Shown here: positions 47,024-55,840 of the stretch, piece after piece
Layout: each line of letters begins with the position of its first letter
Position numbering within the stretch: position 1 is the stretch's first letter
Assembly (NCBI RefSeq): GCF_002205845.1
Contig: NZ_NISI01000006.1
Coordinates: forward strand, 124,001 to 188,000
DNA length: 64,000 nt
Origin: Roseateles puraquae
Lineage (GTDB): Bacteria > Pseudomonadota > Gammaproteobacteria > Burkholderiales > Burkholderiaceae_C
Reading direction: 5' to 3'
Notes under the pieces: model-generated
Databases searched by the model: none
Told to the model about the DNA's origin: nothing
What the model saw: the letters and a program-made list of their open reading frames with translations, nothing else
Position numbers and translations under genes: made by a program

Positions 47024-47308
47024 TCAGTGCGACGGCTGGGGCGAGGCGCGCCCCAGCATCGAAGCGAGATGCTTGCAGACGTTCTCGCCGGTGGTCGTCA
47101 GGCGCAGCGAACCGCCATGCCACTCCATCCAGTGCAGGGCGACATAGTCCTCGATAAAACCCTCGTCGATCTCGGCCGCGCGGCGACGCTTGAGAAGGTC
47201 GACCGTGGCGAGCAGCCTGTCGCGCAGGGTGTCGCGGCGAGAGACCGGCGACGGGGTGGCAGGCAGCGACAGCTTGCGGACAGTACGGGGCTTGGTGGAA
47301 GCGTTCAT
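47024..47308 (-). CDS. Small protein upstream of the trypsin-like protease gene
   Basis: A 94-residue protein without a recognised family. It is basic at the start and then has a helical middle rich in Leu/Arg/Glu (RDTLRDRLLATVDLLKRRRAA in outline), with no signal peptide or membrane helix. It sits 10 nt upstream of the protease gene in the same direction, so it is probably part of that operon. Confidence 0.65.
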   Translation of the reverse strand: MNASTKPRTVRKLSLPATPSPVSRRDTLRDRLLATVDLLKRRRAAEIDEGFIEDYVALHWMEWHGGSLRLTTTGENVCKHLASMLGRASPQPSH

Positions 47309-47656
47309 CGGGAACTCCGGACGTGCGTGAGGACAAGCACCTGCCTTGCAGGAAGCGTGCCCGGTGGGCGGTGGCGGTGCCTGTGCGGGGCCTGCTTCGG
47401 GCGCTGCGCATGCAGCACGCCTGTCGGGCGGGCGAGCCGGGGCACCAGGGAGGGTGGCCGCCTCGACAGACGTTGAGAGGGGCCGGAGGGCGCTCGCCGC
47501 TTGAGGGTGGTTGACGACCGTGCCGGCCGGCGGGAGCCGGCCTGGCGTGAGGCGCGATGCGAGGGCGCCGGTGTCCAGCCACCGAGGTCGCGCCGTTGAG
47601 CAGAACGCGACGGGAGCCCCGAGTGTAGGCGCCGGCGCGCAGTCCTCAGGCCTGTC
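47309..47656. other. Gene-free stretch between the small gene and the fusion lipoprotein
   Basis: About 350 bases with no supported gene. It holds one strong hairpin (annotated at 47525-47542), the promoter region for the small-protein/protease/helicase transcript near 47309-47380, and the downstream region of the lipoprotein gene. Short frames on either strand have no family features. Confidence 0.4.
47525..47542 (-). terminator. GC-rich hairpin downstream of the fusion lipoprotein gene
   Basis: GGCCGGC (47525-47531) and GCCGGCC (47536-47542) form a perfect 7-bp stem with a 4-nt loop, reached about 115 nt beyond the stop codon of the minus-strand lipoprotein gene. No U-tract follows, so rho-independent termination is weakly supported; mRNA 3' end stabilisation is an alternative. 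Confidence 0.3.
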
Positions 47657-50404
47657 CTACAGGGCCCTGGGCCGGGTGCCGTCTGAAGGCGCGGCGATCC
47701 AGGCCTGCAGCTCCGCCGCCCGCGCATGCTTGGGCGCCAGCGCCAGGAAGGTCTTGTACGCGGCCATGGCCTTGGCGTCGTCGCCGGCCTGCAGGCGGGC
47801 GTCGCCCAGGTTGAGCCAGGCAAGCGACCGGCTGGCATCCATCTCCACGGCCTTCTCGAACCAGCCTGCGGCCTCGGCGAACTTGGACCGACGGTAGAGC
47901 ACGAAGCCCAGGTTGTTGGCGGCCAGCGCGAACTTCGGCTGCAGTTGCAGCGCTTCCTTGAAGGCGGCTTCGGCCTCGTCGTAGCGGCGCTCGCGGTAGA
48001 GCTGCAGGCCGCGGTCGTTGGCGCGCTGGGCGGCCACGCGGGCGCCGGGGTCCACACGGGCGGTGGTGGCGGCCAGGGCCTGGTCTTTGCCGTCCAGGCC
48101 CTTGATGGTCACCTGCACGCCGCTGGCGCCGCCGGCGGCAGGAGCGGCCTGGCGGCTGGCGGTGCTGGCCTCGTCAATCTTGGCCGCCAGCTGGCTGGCC
48201 TTGTCGTCGAGCTGGGCGACGGCACCGCTCAGGCCGGGCTCCTGCGCGGTGGGCAATTCGAAAACGAACTCACCGCCCTCGCTGCCCGGCAGGCTGCCGA
48301 AGGCGGGCGTCTGGTGCGCAATCGCCGACACCGCGGGCGCCACGTAGGCGGCCAGCTCGGTCGCGGTGATCAGGCCGTCGCCGTTGAGGTCAGCCTTGCC
48401 GTTCAGGGCCTGCAGCAGTGTCCAGGTGAAGACGGAGTGGCCGCCCGGACCGTCGTCGGCCACCTGCTGGTCGGCGCCGCCGGCAGTCATCATCTGGCGG
48501 CCCACGCGGCGGGCATTGGTGCGGGCGAAGTTGCTGTCGGCCGCCACGCTGCCGGCGCGGGTCAGGCCCAGGCCCGAGTAGCAGGCGTCGATGACGAACA
48601 GGGCGTGCTTGGCCGTGATGGCCTCGGCCACCTCCTGCAGCTGCGGCATGGCGATGGCGTCGGCCTGTAGGTCGTTCAGGCCCGCGTCCACCGGCACGAT
48701 GTAGCCCACCTCGCGGCCGCTGGGCAACTTGCGGGTGCTGCCATGGCCGGCGAAGAAGACGAACACGCGGTCGTCGCGCTTCACGCGTTTGGCGTCGCCG
48801 AAGCGCTCGTTCATGGCCTTCAGGATGTTGGCGCGCGTGGCCTCGGCGTCGGTCAGCAGGGTGACGTTGTCGGGCTTGAAGCCGAATCGCGTGACCAGCG
48901 CCTCGCGCACGGCCTGCGCATCGCGCACCGCATGCGCGAGCTTGGGCCAGGCGCTGTAGCCATTGATGCCGATGACCAGCGCATGGCTCTCGCGGTAGAG
49001 CTCGCCGGCCGCGAGCTGGGGCGGCGCGGGGCGGTCGCCGCTGATGACGAACTGCCCGTCCTTGAAGCTCGCGAAGCGCCAGCCGTCGGCGGCGAGCTGG
49101 TCGAGCACCAGCGGCAGCGCCTGCACGGTGCGGGCATGGATGTCGTGGAAGAGCACGATGCCGCGCTGCTGCTTCTCCAGCTCGGCCAGCACGCGCGCGG
49201 CGATGCTCTTGGGGATGGGGTCACTCCAGTCGAGGGAGTCGACGTTCCACATCATCGAGCGCAGCTTCAGCGCCTCGATGGTGCTCAAGGCGCCGTCGTT
49301 GCGGGCGCCGTACGGAAAACGAAACAGGGCGTCACCGCTGCGACCCGCCGCGTCCAGCAGCGCCTCCGTGTTCGCGGCCTCTTCCTTCACCTTGACCAGC
49401 TCGAACTTGCTCATCAGCCCATGGGTGAAGCTGTGGTTGGCCAGCTGATGCCCTGCGGCCAGCACACGCTTGGCCACCGCACTGCCGTTGCCCGGCAGCG
49501 GCTTGCCATCGGCGCCGACCTTGCCGAGGTTCTGCCCCAGCTGGAAGAACACGGCGGGTGCCTGGTAGCGCTTGAGGATGTCCAGGATCTCGTCGGTGTA
49601 GCGCGGGTGCGGGCCGTCGTCGAAGGTCAGCAGCACGGTCTTGGGCGGGAGCTTGTCGCCGAAGACCTCGCGGTCCTTGGCGGCCACGCCGCGCATCGCG
49701 CCTGATGCTGCCGAAGCCGGCACCTCCGGTGCGAGGTCCGCCGCCGCGGGCAGCTGGGCGCCGTGCTGCTTCATGACGGCCTCGCGGGTGTGCAGGGCGC
49801 GCAGCTTGGCGGTGTAGTCGGTCCAGCGTTCGCGCTTGAGCTCGATGCCGCGCTTGGCGAAGCCGCCGAAGACCTCCTTGAGCTCCTGCTCGTAGGCCTT
49901 CTGTACCTCGGCCAGGGTGTCGATGTCCTCCTGCGCCCGCCGGGCCAGCTTGATGCCGTCCAGCGTCTGCGAGGCCTTCAGGCCCGTGGCCAGTTGCTCC
50001 AGCACCTCCTTGAACGCCAGGCGGTCGGCGTCGAACCAGCCCGGCTCGCTCTCGATGCGGGTCAGCAGCGCGGTGGTGGCCTCCAGCGCGGCGGGCTGGA
50101 GCGCCGCCTCGGCCAGCGCCTGCTGGCGCTGCAGCAGCTCATGGAAGAGCTGCTGGCCCAGGGCCTGCACCTCACGGCGCTGCGCGGCGGGCAGTGCGGC
50201 CTCGCCGTCCATCAGCACGATGATCTGCCGGTGCAGGGCCAGCAGCCCGTCGGCCTGCTGGCTCAGGCGCGCGGTGGCGCCGGTGTCCTGTGGCGCCGAA
50301 GCGGCCGGCAGGGCGGCCGGCACGTTCTCGTTGCGCTGGCAGCCGGCCAGGCTCAGGGCCACGGCCAAGGGCAGGGACAGAGGAAGGAAGACTCGCAGGG
50401 ACAT
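47657..50404 (-). CDS. Lipoprotein fusing NodB polysaccharide deacetylase, caspase-like protease, EF-hand and TPRs
   Basis: A 915-residue exported lipoprotein. The lipobox is LSLAGC (Cys22), and a helical stretch of about 200 residues follows. The NodB-type deacetylase domain (about 255-455) has DD in TFDDGPHP (262-263), metal His in NHSFTH (324, 328), FRFPYG (361-366) and LFHD (418-421). The caspase/metacaspase domain (about 473-715) has His554 in FFAGHG and Cys608 in DACYSG, so both catalytic residues are present. An EF-hand loop with canonical Asp672, Asn674, Asp676 and Glu683 lies inside it. TPR repeats (about 790-890) close the protein. The ATG at 50404 is preferred because it opens the lipoprotein signal. 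A cell-envelope carbohydrate and protease role is implied, and the substrate is unknown. Confidence 0.9.
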   Translation of the reverse strand: MSLRVFLPLSLPLAVALSLAGCQRNENVPAALPAASAPQDTGATARLSQQADGLLALHRQIIVLMDGEAALPAAQRREVQALGQQLFHELLQRQQALAEAALQPAALEATTALLTRIESEPGWFDADRLAFKEVLEQLATGLKASQTLDGIKLARRAQEDIDTLAEVQKAYEQELKEVFGGFAKRGIELKRERWTDYTAKLRALHTREAVMKQHGAQLPAAADLAPEVPASAASGAMRGVAAKDREVFGDKLPPKTVLLTFDDGPHPRYTDEILDILKRYQAPAVFFQLGQNLGKVGADGKPLPGNGSAVAKRVLAAGHQLANHSFTHGLMSKFELVKVKEEAANTEALLDAAGRSGDALFRFPYGARNDGALSTIEALKLRSMMWNVDSLDWSDPIPKSIAARVLAELEKQQRGIVLFHDIHARTVQALPLVLDQLAADGWRFASFKDGQFVISGDRPAPPQLAAGELYRESHALVIGINGYSAWPKLAHAVRDAQAVREALVTRFGFKPDNVTLLTDAEATRANILKAMNERFGDAKRVKRDDRVFVFFAGHGSTRKLPSGREVGYIVPVDAGLNDLQADAIAMPQLQEVAEAITAKHALFVIDACYSGLGLTRAGSVAADSNFARTNARRVGRQMMTAGGADQQVADDGPGGHSVFTWTLLQALNGKADLNGDGLITATELAAYVAPAVSAIAHQTPAFGSLPGSEGGEFVFELPTAQEPGLSGAVAQLDDKASQLAAKIDEASTASRQAAPAAGGASGVQVTIKGLDGKDQALAATTARVDPGARVAAQRANDRGLQLYRERRYDEAEAAFKEALQLQPKFALAANNLGFVLYRRSKFAEAAGWFEKAVEMDASRSLAWLNLGDARLQAGDDAKAMAAYKTFLALAPKHARAAELQAWIAAPSDGTRPRAL

Positions 50405-50505
50405 CGACACGAGAACCAGGGCGCCCGGGCGCCAGCAGCTGAACTGGCCGGAAGTGGACCACAGCCGCCTGCAAGAATCGCGGTGAGCTTTCACGCCTGC
50501 GTCCC

Positions 50506-51438
50506 ATGAATCTGCCTGCCTTCTCCCGCCGGCTGCTGGCCATCCTCGGCCTGAGCCTGACCGTCACGGCCTTCGCCCAGTCGCCTGCCGACGCGCCCCT
50601 GCCCGGCGTGCAGCACGGCCGCATCGAACGCTGGGCCAACCTGCCGTCCAAGTTCGTGGATGCGCGCCATGTGGACATCTGGCTGCCCGACGGCTACACG
50701 CCCACCCAGCGCTATGCGGTGCTCTACATGCACGATGGCCAGATGCTCTTCGATGCGCGCACCACCTGGAACAAGCAGGCCTGGCACGTGCAGGACGCGC
50801 TGACGCGCCTGCGCGCCGCCGGCCGCATCCGGGACGTCATCGTGGTGGGTGTGTGGAACAACGGCAAGTGGCGCCACAGCGAGTACATGCCGCAAGCCTT
50901 CCTGCCGGGGCTGCCGCCGGACTTCCGCGAGGCCCTGGTGCGCGACGGCCTGCAGGGCAAGCCCCAGAGCGACGCCTACCTGCGCTTCCTCGTCGAGGAA
51001 CTCAAGCCCGCCATCGACGCGCGCTACGCCACCCGGCCCGACCGCGACAACACCTTCATCATGGGCTCCAGCATGGGCGGCCTGATCTCGGTCTATGCGA
51101 TGAACCGCTACCCCGAGGTCTTCGGCGGCGCGGCCGGCCTGTCCACCCACTGGGTGGGCATCTTCAAGCCCAACGCCGCACTGCCGCTGGCGGCCTTCAA
51201 CTTCCTGCGCGAGCACCTGGCCGACCCGGCCACCCACCGCCTCTACCAGGACCACGGCACGATCGAGCTCGACGCGCTCTACGCGCCCTACCAGTCCATC
51301 GTCAACAGCCTGGCCCGCGAGCGCGGCTACACGGATGGCCGCAACTTCCTGGCACTGACCTTCGAAGGCACCGGCCACAACGAGACCGCCTGGGCGCAGC
51401 GGCTGGAAGTGCCGCTGGCCTTCCTGCTGCAGCCCTGA
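50506..51438 (+). CDS. Exported alpha/beta-hydrolase esterase
   Basis: A 310-residue exported enzyme with a signal peptide ending near AFAQ (about 25). The nucleophile motif GSSMGG (about 187-192) and a likely catalytic His in EGTGHNETAW fit the putative-esterase (esterase D/Fes-like) family. The protein resembles enterochelin-esterase-like or feruloyl esterases; the substrate is unknown. It is divergent from the fusion lipoprotein gene, with about 100 bp between. Confidence 0.85.
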   Translation: MNLPAFSRRLLAILGLSLTVTAFAQSPADAPLPGVQHGRIERWANLPSKFVDARHVDIWLPDGYTPTQRYAVLYMHDGQMLFDARTTWNKQAWHVQDALTRLRAAGRIRDVIVVGVWNNGKWRHSEYMPQAFLPGLPPDFREALVRDGLQGKPQSDAYLRFLVEELKPAIDARYATRPDRDNTFIMGSSMGGLISVYAMNRYPEVFGGAAGLSTHWVGIFKPNAALPLAAFNFLREHLADPATHRLYQDHGTIELDALYAPYQSIVNSLARERGYTDGRNFLALTFEGTGHNETAWAQRLEVPLAFLLQP

Positions 51439-51541
51439 GGCCCAGGGGAGGGGCCTCGCGCGGGAGGGCTGCGGCCGTCAGCCCGCCGCTGGCAACATGG
51501 GCCGAGCCGGCACGCCGGCCGCCCACACTCCGGAGGACCCC

Positions 51542-53491
51542 ATGAAGACCTGGCTGGCCGCGCTCGCGGCGCTGACCCTGGCGGGCTGCAACCGCCCTGC
51601 TGAACTGCCCGCCGCCACCGGCGACGTCACGCCCACCACGCTGCAGGCGCAGGCGGCCGTGGCACAGGCCCTGCCGCTGGCCGAGCAGCAGGCCTTCGAC
51701 GATGCCGCCCGCGGCCTGATCGCCCGGCCCGATGGGCAGATCCTGGCCGAGGACGGCCGCGTGCTGATGGACTTCGACGCCTACCGCTTCGTGCAGGGCG
51801 AGGCGCCGCCCACGGTCAACCCGAGCCTGTGGCGGCAGGCCAAGCTCAATGCCCAGATCGGGCTGTTCAAGGTGGTCGAGGGCGTGTGGCAGCTGCGCGG
51901 CTTCGACATCGGCAACATGACGCTCGTGCAGGGCCGCAGCGGCTGGATCGTCATCGACGCCCTCACCTGCCGCGAAACTGCGGCTGCGGCCATCGCCTTC
52001 GCGCGCAAGCACCTGGGCAACCAGCCCGTCACTGCGCTGCTCTACACCCACAGCCATGTGGACCATTTCGGCGGCGCGCTCGGCCTGCTGACGCCCGAGC
52101 AGGCCCGCCAGGTGCCGGTGATCGCCTCCGCCGGCTTCATGGAGGAGGCCACGAGTGAGAACCTGATGGTTGGCACGGCGATGGCGCGCCGCTCGATCTA
52201 CCAGTTCGGCAAGAACCTGCCTGCCACCGTCCAGGGGCGCGTGGACACCGGCCTGGGCAAGGGCGTGGGCTACGGCCGCGTCGGGCTGCTGGCGCCCAAC
52301 GACCTCATCACCCAGCCCACGGAGGAACGCACGCTCGATGGCGTGCGCTTCATCTTCCACAACGTGCCGGGCGCGGAGGCCCCGGCGGAGATGACCTTCT
52401 CCATCCCGGCGCTCAAGGTCTACGGCGGCGCCGAGAACCTCGCCCAGACCCTGCACAACCTGCTGCCGGTGCGCGGTGCCAAGGTACGCGACGCGCTGCG
52501 CTGGGCCGGCTACCTGCAGGACGCCCTCGACCAGCTCGGCGATGCCGAGGTCTACGTGGGCCAGCACAACTGGCCGGTCTGGGGGCGCGAGCGCATCGTC
52601 GACTTCATCACCCGCCAGCGCGATGCCTACAAATACCTGCACGACCAGACGGTGCGCCTGATCAACGCCGGCCTGACGCCCGCCGAGATCGCCGAGCAGG
52701 TCAAGCTGCCGGCCTCGCTGCAGACCTTCTTCCCGACGCGCGGCTATTACGGTGACGTGCGCCACAACGTCAAGGCCATCTACCAGTTCTACCTCGGCGC
52801 CTACGACGGCAACCCGGCCCACCTCAACCCGCTGCCACCGGAGGTGATGGGCCGGCGCTACGTGACCCTGGCCGGTGGCGCCGACAAGCTGATGGCCGCT
52901 GCACAGCAGGCCTTCGACGAGGGCGACTACCGCTGGGCGGCGGAGCTGCTGAACCGCCTGGTGATGGCCGACAGCCGCCACACCGGTGCGCGCCAGCTGC
53001 TGGCCCGCACCTACGACCAACTCGGCTACGCCGCCGAGGCCGCCACCTGGCGCAACAGCTACCTCAGCGCGGCGGCGGAGCTGCGCCAGGGGCCGCCGCA
53101 GCAGGGCATCGACCGGTCAGTGGCGCTGGACATGCTGCAGCAAACGCCCACCGAGCGCTTCCTGGAGGCGATGGCCGCCGGCCTGAACGGCCCGGCCGCC
53201 GAGGGCAAGGACTACCGCATCAACCTCGTCTTCACCGACCGCCCCGAAAGCCATGTGCTGTGGATCGAGAACGCGGTGCTGCACCACCGACGCGCCTCGC
53301 CCGCGGCGGACGCCCACGCGACGATGAAGCTCACCCATGCCTTCTTCATCCGGATGATGGCCGGCAAGGTGGGCGCCAAGGACCTGCTGATGTCTGACGA
53401 GATCCAGATCAGCGGCAGCCGCATCGACCTGGCCCGCTTCCTCGGCCTGATCGACAAGGCCCCGGGCACGTTCCCGATCGTCACGCGCTGA
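51542..53491 (+). CDS. Alkyl/aryl-sulfatase (SdsA1/YjcS family), lipoprotein
   Basis: A 649-residue enzyme with a lipobox (LTLAGC, Cys about 16). The MBL domain has metal-binding THSHVDHFGG (169-178), followed by a dimerisation domain and a C-terminal SCP2-like domain. Full length and motifs match the type III alkylsulfatases that hydrolyse SDS and other primary alkyl sulfates. Known members are often secreted; this one is predicted to be lipid-anchored. GGAG precedes the ATG at 51542. The esterase upstream is separated by about 100 bp. Confidence 0.9.
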   Translation: MKTWLAALAALTLAGCNRPAELPAATGDVTPTTLQAQAAVAQALPLAEQQAFDDAARGLIARPDGQILAEDGRVLMDFDAYRFVQGEAPPTVNPSLWRQAKLNAQIGLFKVVEGVWQLRGFDIGNMTLVQGRSGWIVIDALTCRETAAAAIAFARKHLGNQPVTALLYTHSHVDHFGGALGLLTPEQARQVPVIASAGFMEEATSENLMVGTAMARRSIYQFGKNLPATVQGRVDTGLGKGVGYGRVGLLAPNDLITQPTEERTLDGVRFIFHNVPGAEAPAEMTFSIPALKVYGGAENLAQTLHNLLPVRGAKVRDALRWAGYLQDALDQLGDAEVYVGQHNWPVWGRERIVDFITRQRDAYKYLHDQTVRLINAGLTPAEIAEQVKLPASLQTFFPTRGYYGDVRHNVKAIYQFYLGAYDGNPAHLNPLPPEVMGRRYVTLAGGADKLMAAAQQAFDEGDYRWAAELLNRLVMADSRHTGARQLLARTYDQLGYAAEAATWRNSYLSAAAELRQGPPQQGIDRSVALDMLQQTPTERFLEAMAAGLNGPAAEGKDYRINLVFTDRPESHVLWIENAVLHHRRASPAADAHATMKLTHAFFIRMMAGKVGAKDLLMSDEIQISGSRIDLARFLGLIDKAPGTFPIVTR

Positions 53492-53502
53492 ACCCGCAGC
53501 GC

Positions 53503-54606
53503 TCAGCCCGGCGCCGGCGCGTGGCCGACGCGCCCGCGTCGGCGCGCGCGGTCGGTCTCGCGCCACCAGGGCTGCACCGGCTCGCCGTGCGCCGGCTCCA
53601 CGGCCTGGCCCAGGCGCGGCATCAGCAGCTGCGCGCCGGCCACCGGGCCTTGCGCCAGCAGCACCTCGGCCGGCTCGTCCCAGTCGTGCAGCGCCAGGCT
53701 GAAGGTGCCCCAGTGCACGGGCAGCAAGGTGCCGCCGCCCAGCAGCTGCAGCGCCTTCAGCGCATTCTCAGGACCGAGGTGGATGTCGCCCCAGGACGGG
53801 TGATGAGCGCCCACCTCCAGCAGCACCAGGTCGAAGCCGCCGAAGTGCTCGCGGATGCGCGCGTACTCCGGCGTCAGCCCGGTGTCACCGCTGAAGAACA
53901 CCCGGTGCCGCGGCGTCTCGATGACGAGGGATGACCACAGCGTGGCGTTGCGATCCCGCAGCGAGCGGCCCGAGAAATGCTGGGACGGCGCTGCATGGAT
54001 GCGCAGCTCGGCCGCAGGGGCCTGCCAGTGCTCCCACCAGTCCAGCTCCACGATGCGCTCCGGCGGCACGCCCCAGGCCTGCAGGTGGGCGCCCACGCCC
54101 AACGAGGTGATGAAGGGCACCTGCTGCAGCGCCACCAGCTCGCGGATGGTGCCGTGGTCGAGATGGTCATAGTGGTCATGCGAGATGACGACGGCATCCA
54201 GCGGCGGCAGCGCCTGCAGCCCCAGCGGCACGGGCTGGAAGCGCTGCGGGCCGAGCCACTGCAGCGGCGACGCGCGCTGAGCCCAGACCGGGTCGGTCAG
54301 CACCCGCAGGCCGTCGATCTCGATCAGCACCGTCGAATGCCCGAGCCAGGTCGCGCGCAGCCCACTGCCGGGGCGCCGGGCCCAGGTCTCCAGCGGGTTG
54401 ACGGCCGGCAGCGGCGCCGAGGGCAGGCGCCGGCCCGCGGGCCGCAGCAGCTCGGTCACCGAGGGGCGCACCGTGCGGTCGCGCAGGCCGGGGTCGATGG
54501 GGTGGACGTTGTGGAAGCCCTCGCCCGTGTCGGTGACGCGATAGCGGGGCGACGCCCGCATGCGCGCCAGCCGCTCGCCGGCCGCGCGTTTGCCAAGAGA
54601 TTTCAT
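53503..54606 (-). CDS. NAPE-PLD-like MBL-fold hydrolase
   Basis: A 367-residue MBL-fold enzyme with VVISHDHYDHLDH, LGHSTVLIEID, FSGDTGLTPEY and HHPSWGDIHLGPENAL, the layout of the NAPE-hydrolysing phospholipase D-like (RomA/UlaG-like) family. A phospholipid or phosphodiester substrate is likely but unknown. Its start overlaps the stop of the YkgJ gene by 4 nt. Confidence 0.87.
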   Translation of the reverse strand: MKSLGKRAAGERLARMRASPRYRVTDTGEGFHNVHPIDPGLRDRTVRPSVTELLRPAGRRLPSAPLPAVNPLETWARRPGSGLRATWLGHSTVLIEIDGLRVLTDPVWAQRASPLQWLGPQRFQPVPLGLQALPPLDAVVISHDHYDHLDHGTIRELVALQQVPFITSLGVGAHLQAWGVPPERIVELDWWEHWQAPAAELRIHAAPSQHFSGRSLRDRNATLWSSLVIETPRHRVFFSGDTGLTPEYARIREHFGGFDLVLLEVGAHHPSWGDIHLGPENALKALQLLGGGTLLPVHWGTFSLALHDWDEPAEVLLAQGPVAGAQLLMPRLGQAVEPAHGEPVQPWWRETDRARRRGRVGHAPAPG

Positions 54607-54974
54607 CGGATTGCCGACACCGCCGGCTGTGCACCAGGACGCAGGTAGATGACCTCTCCCGACGGCGTTTCAAGGCCATGGGCGGCACGCGCCCGCCGGC
54701 ATTTGTCGTCACCGGGTTGCAGCTCCTGGCAGCTGCTCGAACGCCGGTCATAGATGGCACAGCGCACGCGGCGCCCCTCGTCGCCGTCGAGCGCGACACA
54801 GCGAGCGGGCTGGCGCTCGGTGCCAGCCATGCAACGCATCTGGGCGTTGACCTGCCGGGTCAAGCCGGCAGGCACCGTGCCGCCGGGGGCATCGTCTGCC
54901 TCGGCCCAATAGAAAGACACACGAAAAAAGGCGCAGCAGGCGCCACAGCGCTGACAGTCCAGTTCGGGGGCCAC
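54603..54974 (-). CDS. YkgJ family cysteine-cluster protein
   Basis: A 123-residue protein with a conserved cysteine set (DCQRCGACC, CMAG, CVAL, CAIYDRR, CQEL, CRRA), typical of the YkgJ/YcgN zinc- or iron-sulfur-binding family. The function of the family is not established. It sits between the cupin gene and the MBL hydrolase gene in one short operon. Confidence 0.87.
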   Translation of the reverse strand: MAPELDCQRCGACCAFFRVSFYWAEADDAPGGTVPAGLTRQVNAQMRCMAGTERQPARCVALDGDEGRRVRCAIYDRRSSSCQELQPGDDKCRRARAAHGLETPSGEVIYLRPGAQPAVSAIR

Positions 54975-54994
54975 GGCCCGATCCTCCTCATTCG

Positions 54995-55381
54995 TCAGAC
55001 GGGGCGGTGCTGTGTGCCCGCCCCCAGGGTGATGAAAAGCATGCGGCTGGGCCGGAACACCCGGGCGGTGTGCCAGGCCCCGCGCGGTACGACGACGGCA
55101 CCCCGGCCCGTCAGGCGCTGCGCGCTGCGGCGTCCCTCGGCTTCCAGCAGGAACTCGATGTCGCCCTCCAGCAGGTAGACGAACTCGTCACCTTCGGGGT
55201 GCATCTCCCAGCTGGCCCAGTCCGCCTCGCAGCTGAACTCCGACACCAGCCAATCCCGGCCCAGGCCGTCCAGCACCTCGGGCGGCTGGCCCCAGAAGGC
55301 CTCGCCGCCGGGCAGCGTGCGGATGCCGCCACTGGCGGCGAGCAGGGCATAGGTCTGGTCGGGCAGCAAGGACATAGCCAT
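54995..55381 (-). CDS. Cupin-domain protein
   Basis: A 128-residue single-domain cupin with the metal-binding motif WEMHPEGDEFVYLLEGDIEF near 64-83 and the second motif RGAVVVPRGAWHTARVF. It may act as a small dioxygenase or sugar-binding isomerase; the specific role is unknown. A GTG at 55384 and an ATG at 55375 are alternative starts. Confidence 0.83.
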   Translation of the reverse strand: MAMSLLPDQTYALLAASGGIRTLPGGEAFWGQPPEVLDGLGRDWLVSEFSCEADWASWEMHPEGDEFVYLLEGDIEFLLEAEGRRSAQRLTGRGAVVVPRGAWHTARVFRPSRMLFITLGAGTQHRPV

Positions 55382-55501
55382 CACCTGGAAGAAACCAGTC
55401 GCGCATTGTGCGGACCGTGACGCCCGTCACAAGCCCCTCACTTGAAAACCCCCAAGCCGGTCCAATCTCTGCTGCCAGGAACCGCTCTTTCGGGTGTCTG
55501 C

Positions 55502-55816
55502 ATGTCGTCCGTCATCAAGCTTGCCCTTCCCGTTGAACTGCTGTCGCTCGTCCGGCTCGCCCACCTGCTGCAAGGCGTGGAGCACCAGACGGTGGACCCG
55601 CACCAATATCGCCTGCTGGTCGAGAAGCTGAGCGCCGAGCTGCGCGAGCACCAGGCCCACCCGGCACTGGCCACGGTGCTCGACCACTTCCCGGCTGCCG
55701 CGGAGCTGTACGAGAACCTGCAGTACGCGCATGCCGGTCTGTGCCGGGCACCGCTGGAGGCCTCGCTGCAGTCGGAGCTGGCCGCGCGCGAGCTGCTGGC
55801 GCGCGTCAGTCGCTGA
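55502..55816 (+). CDS. Small helical protein of unknown function
   Basis: A 104-residue protein, mostly helical (LPVELLSLVRLAHLLQGVEHQ in outline), without a signal or membrane segment and without a recognised family. The ATG at 55502 begins the sensible N-terminus; a longer frame starts at 55442. It is convergent with the sensor kinase gene, leaving 24 nt between stops. Confidence 0.65.
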   Translation: MSSVIKLALPVELLSLVRLAHLLQGVEHQTVDPHQYRLLVEKLSAELREHQAHPALATVLDHFPAAAELYENLQYAHAGLCRAPLEASLQSELAARELLARVSR

Positions 55817-55840
55817 GCAGGGCCTGACCCGCGGCGCGCC

